Below, in pieces: positions 13,536 through 14,869 of a stretch of 14,869 bases of DNA (the first letter of the stretch is position 1; each line of letters starts with the position of its first letter). Source of the DNA: Rickettsiales bacterium (lineage in GTDB: Bacteria; Pseudomonadota; Alphaproteobacteria; Rickettsiales; CANDYO01). The notes under the pieces are model-generated. The model saw only the letters and a program-made list of their open reading frames with translations, ran no database searches and was not told where the DNA came from. The stretch is taken from the NCBI GenBank assembly GCA_947424995.1, contig CANDYO010000037.1, positions 1 through 14,869 of the forward strand, in the 5' to 3' direction. The position numbers and the translations under genes are program-made.

Positions 13536-14702
13536 TTAGGCGTCGTTATCAAAAAAGCTTAAGTCTAAATCTGACTCTTCCCCACTTAAAAGATCACCTG
13601 CTTTAATAAGTGAAGCGATATCCACGTTTGGTGTATTGTTTGGCGCATGATTTTCATCATCTTCAAATAAGGTAGCTAATCTATTAGCAGTTATAGGAGT
13701 GGCTGGTTGTTGCATATAAGCTCTATCGATAGTACCAAGAGGCGTTCTAGTTTGAGGTAATGTTAAAGGTGTTGCAGGAGCGGCAACTTCTATATTAACT
13801 GCTGCGTCTTCCACTACGTCAACTGCTACGTCTTCTACTACTACGTCAACATCGTCTAACATTGTTGCTAATTCAGCAAAATAAGCTTCATCATCAATGC
13901 TATCTTCATTACTTTCAAGACGTGAACGTTTTGAATCTCTTGAGTCATTACTTTCTTCGTCAGATGAATGAGGATTAATGCCGTTTTCAATCATAGCATC
14001 ATTGAATTTATGATTTAATGCACTTTCATCAGCTGTACGTTTTAAGCTTCTATGTAAATTGCTATACATAGCATAGTCATCTTCATCTTCATCTTCATCC
14101 TCATAATAATCACTAGAAGTTGCCACAGGGCTCATTGATCTAGTAGATTGTACTAAATCTTGATTTGGGTATGGCATAAATTCATCATCATAATCGTCAT
14201 TTTCAGTTTGATTTAAATGATTATGGCCATATCCATGTATGCTCATGCCATTTAAATCACCTAAAGATGAATTAGAGCTTAAGCTATGTGCTGCTGATGA
14301 GATGTAGCTTATTCCAGTTGTATTAAATGACGTAGAGTTGTTTGAAGATGCTACAGAATGAAGAGTAACAACATTATGTTGTTGGACGCCTAACATTAAA
14401 GTTCCACCATTAGCTACGTGAGGAGGAGTAACAAAAACTCCTTGAGCATTATGCTGTTGAGCGCCTAACATTAAAGCTCCACCATTGGCTACATGAGGAG
14501 GAGTAACAAAAACTTCTGGAGCTACTTGCGGAGGTGTATTAAACGCAGGCTGAAGATTAACTACAGGTATTCCAGCTCCAATTACTAGATTTCCACCAGG
14601 CTGATTAGCGGCATTATCTGGTTGAATTAACTGAGGTTGAGGTTGTTGATCTCCTAATGGATTAATGTGACGTGGTGGAGTAAAAAAAAAGCCGTTTTTC
14701 AT
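13536..14702 (-). CDS. Acidic low-complexity protein with tandem repeat, candidate host-directed effector
   Basis: A 388-aa protein without a recognisable enzyme domain. The N-terminal third is Pro/Gln/Asn-rich with TPP motifs (residues 8, 57, 67 and 92) and a tandem 25-residue repeat at 64-113 (VFVTPPHVANGG[A/T]LMLG...). The middle is Ser/Asn/His-rich, then acidic (YYEDEDEDEDDY, 199-210) with basic patches LKRTAD (220-225) and DSKRSRLES (256-264), like short nuclear-localisation signals. The C-terminal part has Ser/Thr-Pro sites at 311, 320, 335 and 357 and an RLATLF motif (341-346), and ends acidic and hydrophobic (ESDLDLSFFDNDA). It is probably largely disordered. This composition is typical of eukaryotic nuclear proteins; secretion into a host is inference, and no signal peptide is seen. 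The start has AGAGAGAAC upstream. It is probably monocistronic, facing era across the terminator. Confidence 0.8.
   Translation of the reverse strand: MKNGFFFTPPRHINPLGDQQPQPQLIQPDNAANQPGGNLVIGAGIPVVNLQPAFNTPPQVAPEVFVTPPHVANGGALMLGAQQHNAQGVFVTPPHVANGGTLMLGVQQHNVVTLHSVASSNNSTSFNTTGISYISSAAHSLSSNSSLGDLNGMSIHGYGHNHLNQTENDDYDDEFMPYPNQDLVQSTRSMSPVATSSDYYEDEDEDEDDYAMYSNLHRSLKRTADESALNHKFNDAMIENGINPHSSDEESNDSRDSKRSRLESNEDSIDDEAYFAELATMLDDVDVVVEDVAVDVVEDAAVNIEVAAPATPLTLPQTRTPLGTIDRAYMQQPATPITANRLATLFEDDENHAPNNTPNVDIASLIKAGDLLSGEESDLDLSFFDNDA
14364..14513 (-). repeat. Tandem 75-bp repeat, two copies, inside the acidic-protein gene
   Basis: Two adjacent 75-nt units encode VFVTPPHVANGGALMLGAQQ... and VFVTPPHVANGGTLMLGVQQ..., followed by HNAQG and HNVVT. 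Most differences are single base changes, many silent, so the duplication is fairly recent or kept similar by selection. Partial relatives FFFTPPRH and FNTPPQVAPE lie upstream in the protein. Confidence 0.9.
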
Positions 14703-14869
14703 AATGTTCTCTCTTGCGCTGTATGGTTTTAATTATTTTATTAATTAATAATACCTTAATAAATAATACATCTTCTCATTATAAATATGAGATTGCAATA
14801 TTAATAATTCCATTACAAAGAGAACGCAAGCAAATAATGAATAATAATTAATATTTTTTAATTAAATAC
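14703..14869 (-). promoter_or_regulatory. AT-rich upstream region of the acidic-protein gene
   Basis: No gene is seen. It holds a perfect 14-bp palindrome TTATTAATTAATAA (14738-14751) about 36 nt upstream of the start codon and a small hairpin TCTCAT/ATGAGA (14774-14792). These could be operator or promoter elements, but both are AT-rich enough to arise by chance. Confidence 0.35.

Noticed and set aside
14738..14751. TTATTAATTAATAA palindrome as a specific operator
   Set aside because: Such purely A/T palindromes are expected by chance at this base composition; kept only as a note in the upstream region.
1..14869. CRISPR array, rRNA, insertion sequence or transposase gene
   Set aside because: No regularly spaced direct repeats, rRNA-like sequence or transposase motifs were found; only short palindromic repeats are present.

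Overview
The window is an AT-rich stretch (low-30s % GC by eye) that most likely comes from an obligate intracellular alphaproteobacterium of the order Rickettsiales, probably family Rickettsiaceae. This rests on the genome style (AT-rich coding, folded palindromic repeats between genes), a 460-aa protein resembling a conserved family I remember from Rickettsia, an ankyrin-repeat protein, a RAP-domain protein of a type mostly known from eukaryotic organelles, and the alphaproteobacterial gene order hemD / Mic60-like / HemY-like. The genus cannot be named from the sequence alone.

Layout. (1) Positions 1-4858 hold five minus-strand genes: a RAP-domain protein with helical repeats (C-terminus outside the window), a 460-aa conserved protein 11 nt upstream of it in a probable operon, a small ankyrin-repeat protein, an XRE-type regulator with an alanine-rich tail, and a GC-richer orphan of 184 aa. 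Hairpin repeats lie behind the last two. (2) A divergent promoter region (4859-5130) leads into two plus-strand orphans: a basic 131-aa protein and a 455-aa multi-membrane protein built from three related segments, whose start codon lies inside a 12-bp hairpin. (3) From 7146 comes core metabolism: a DUF1189-type membrane protein, then hemC. A roughly 130-bp folded repeat separates hemC from hemD, which begins a tightly packed run of hemD, Mic60-like, HemY-like, rnc and era, with gaps of 0-2 nt or a 4-nt overlap. An 11-bp hairpin ends the run. (4) On the minus strand, 14702-13536 encodes a 388-aa low-complexity, acidic protein with a tandem 25-residue repeat, nine Ser/Thr-Pro sites and short basic patches. 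It looks more like a eukaryotic nuclear protein than a bacterial enzyme and is the best effector candidate here.

How they work together. HemC and HemD carry out consecutive steps of tetrapyrrole synthesis, making and then cyclising hydroxymethylbilane. The Mic60-like and HemY-like proteins are inner-membrane proteins that travel with hem genes in alphaproteobacteria. RNase III and Era both act in rRNA processing and 30S maturation. The remaining genes look accessory and host-related. The most notable are the RAP/460-aa pair, the triplicated membrane protein and the acidic repeat protein.
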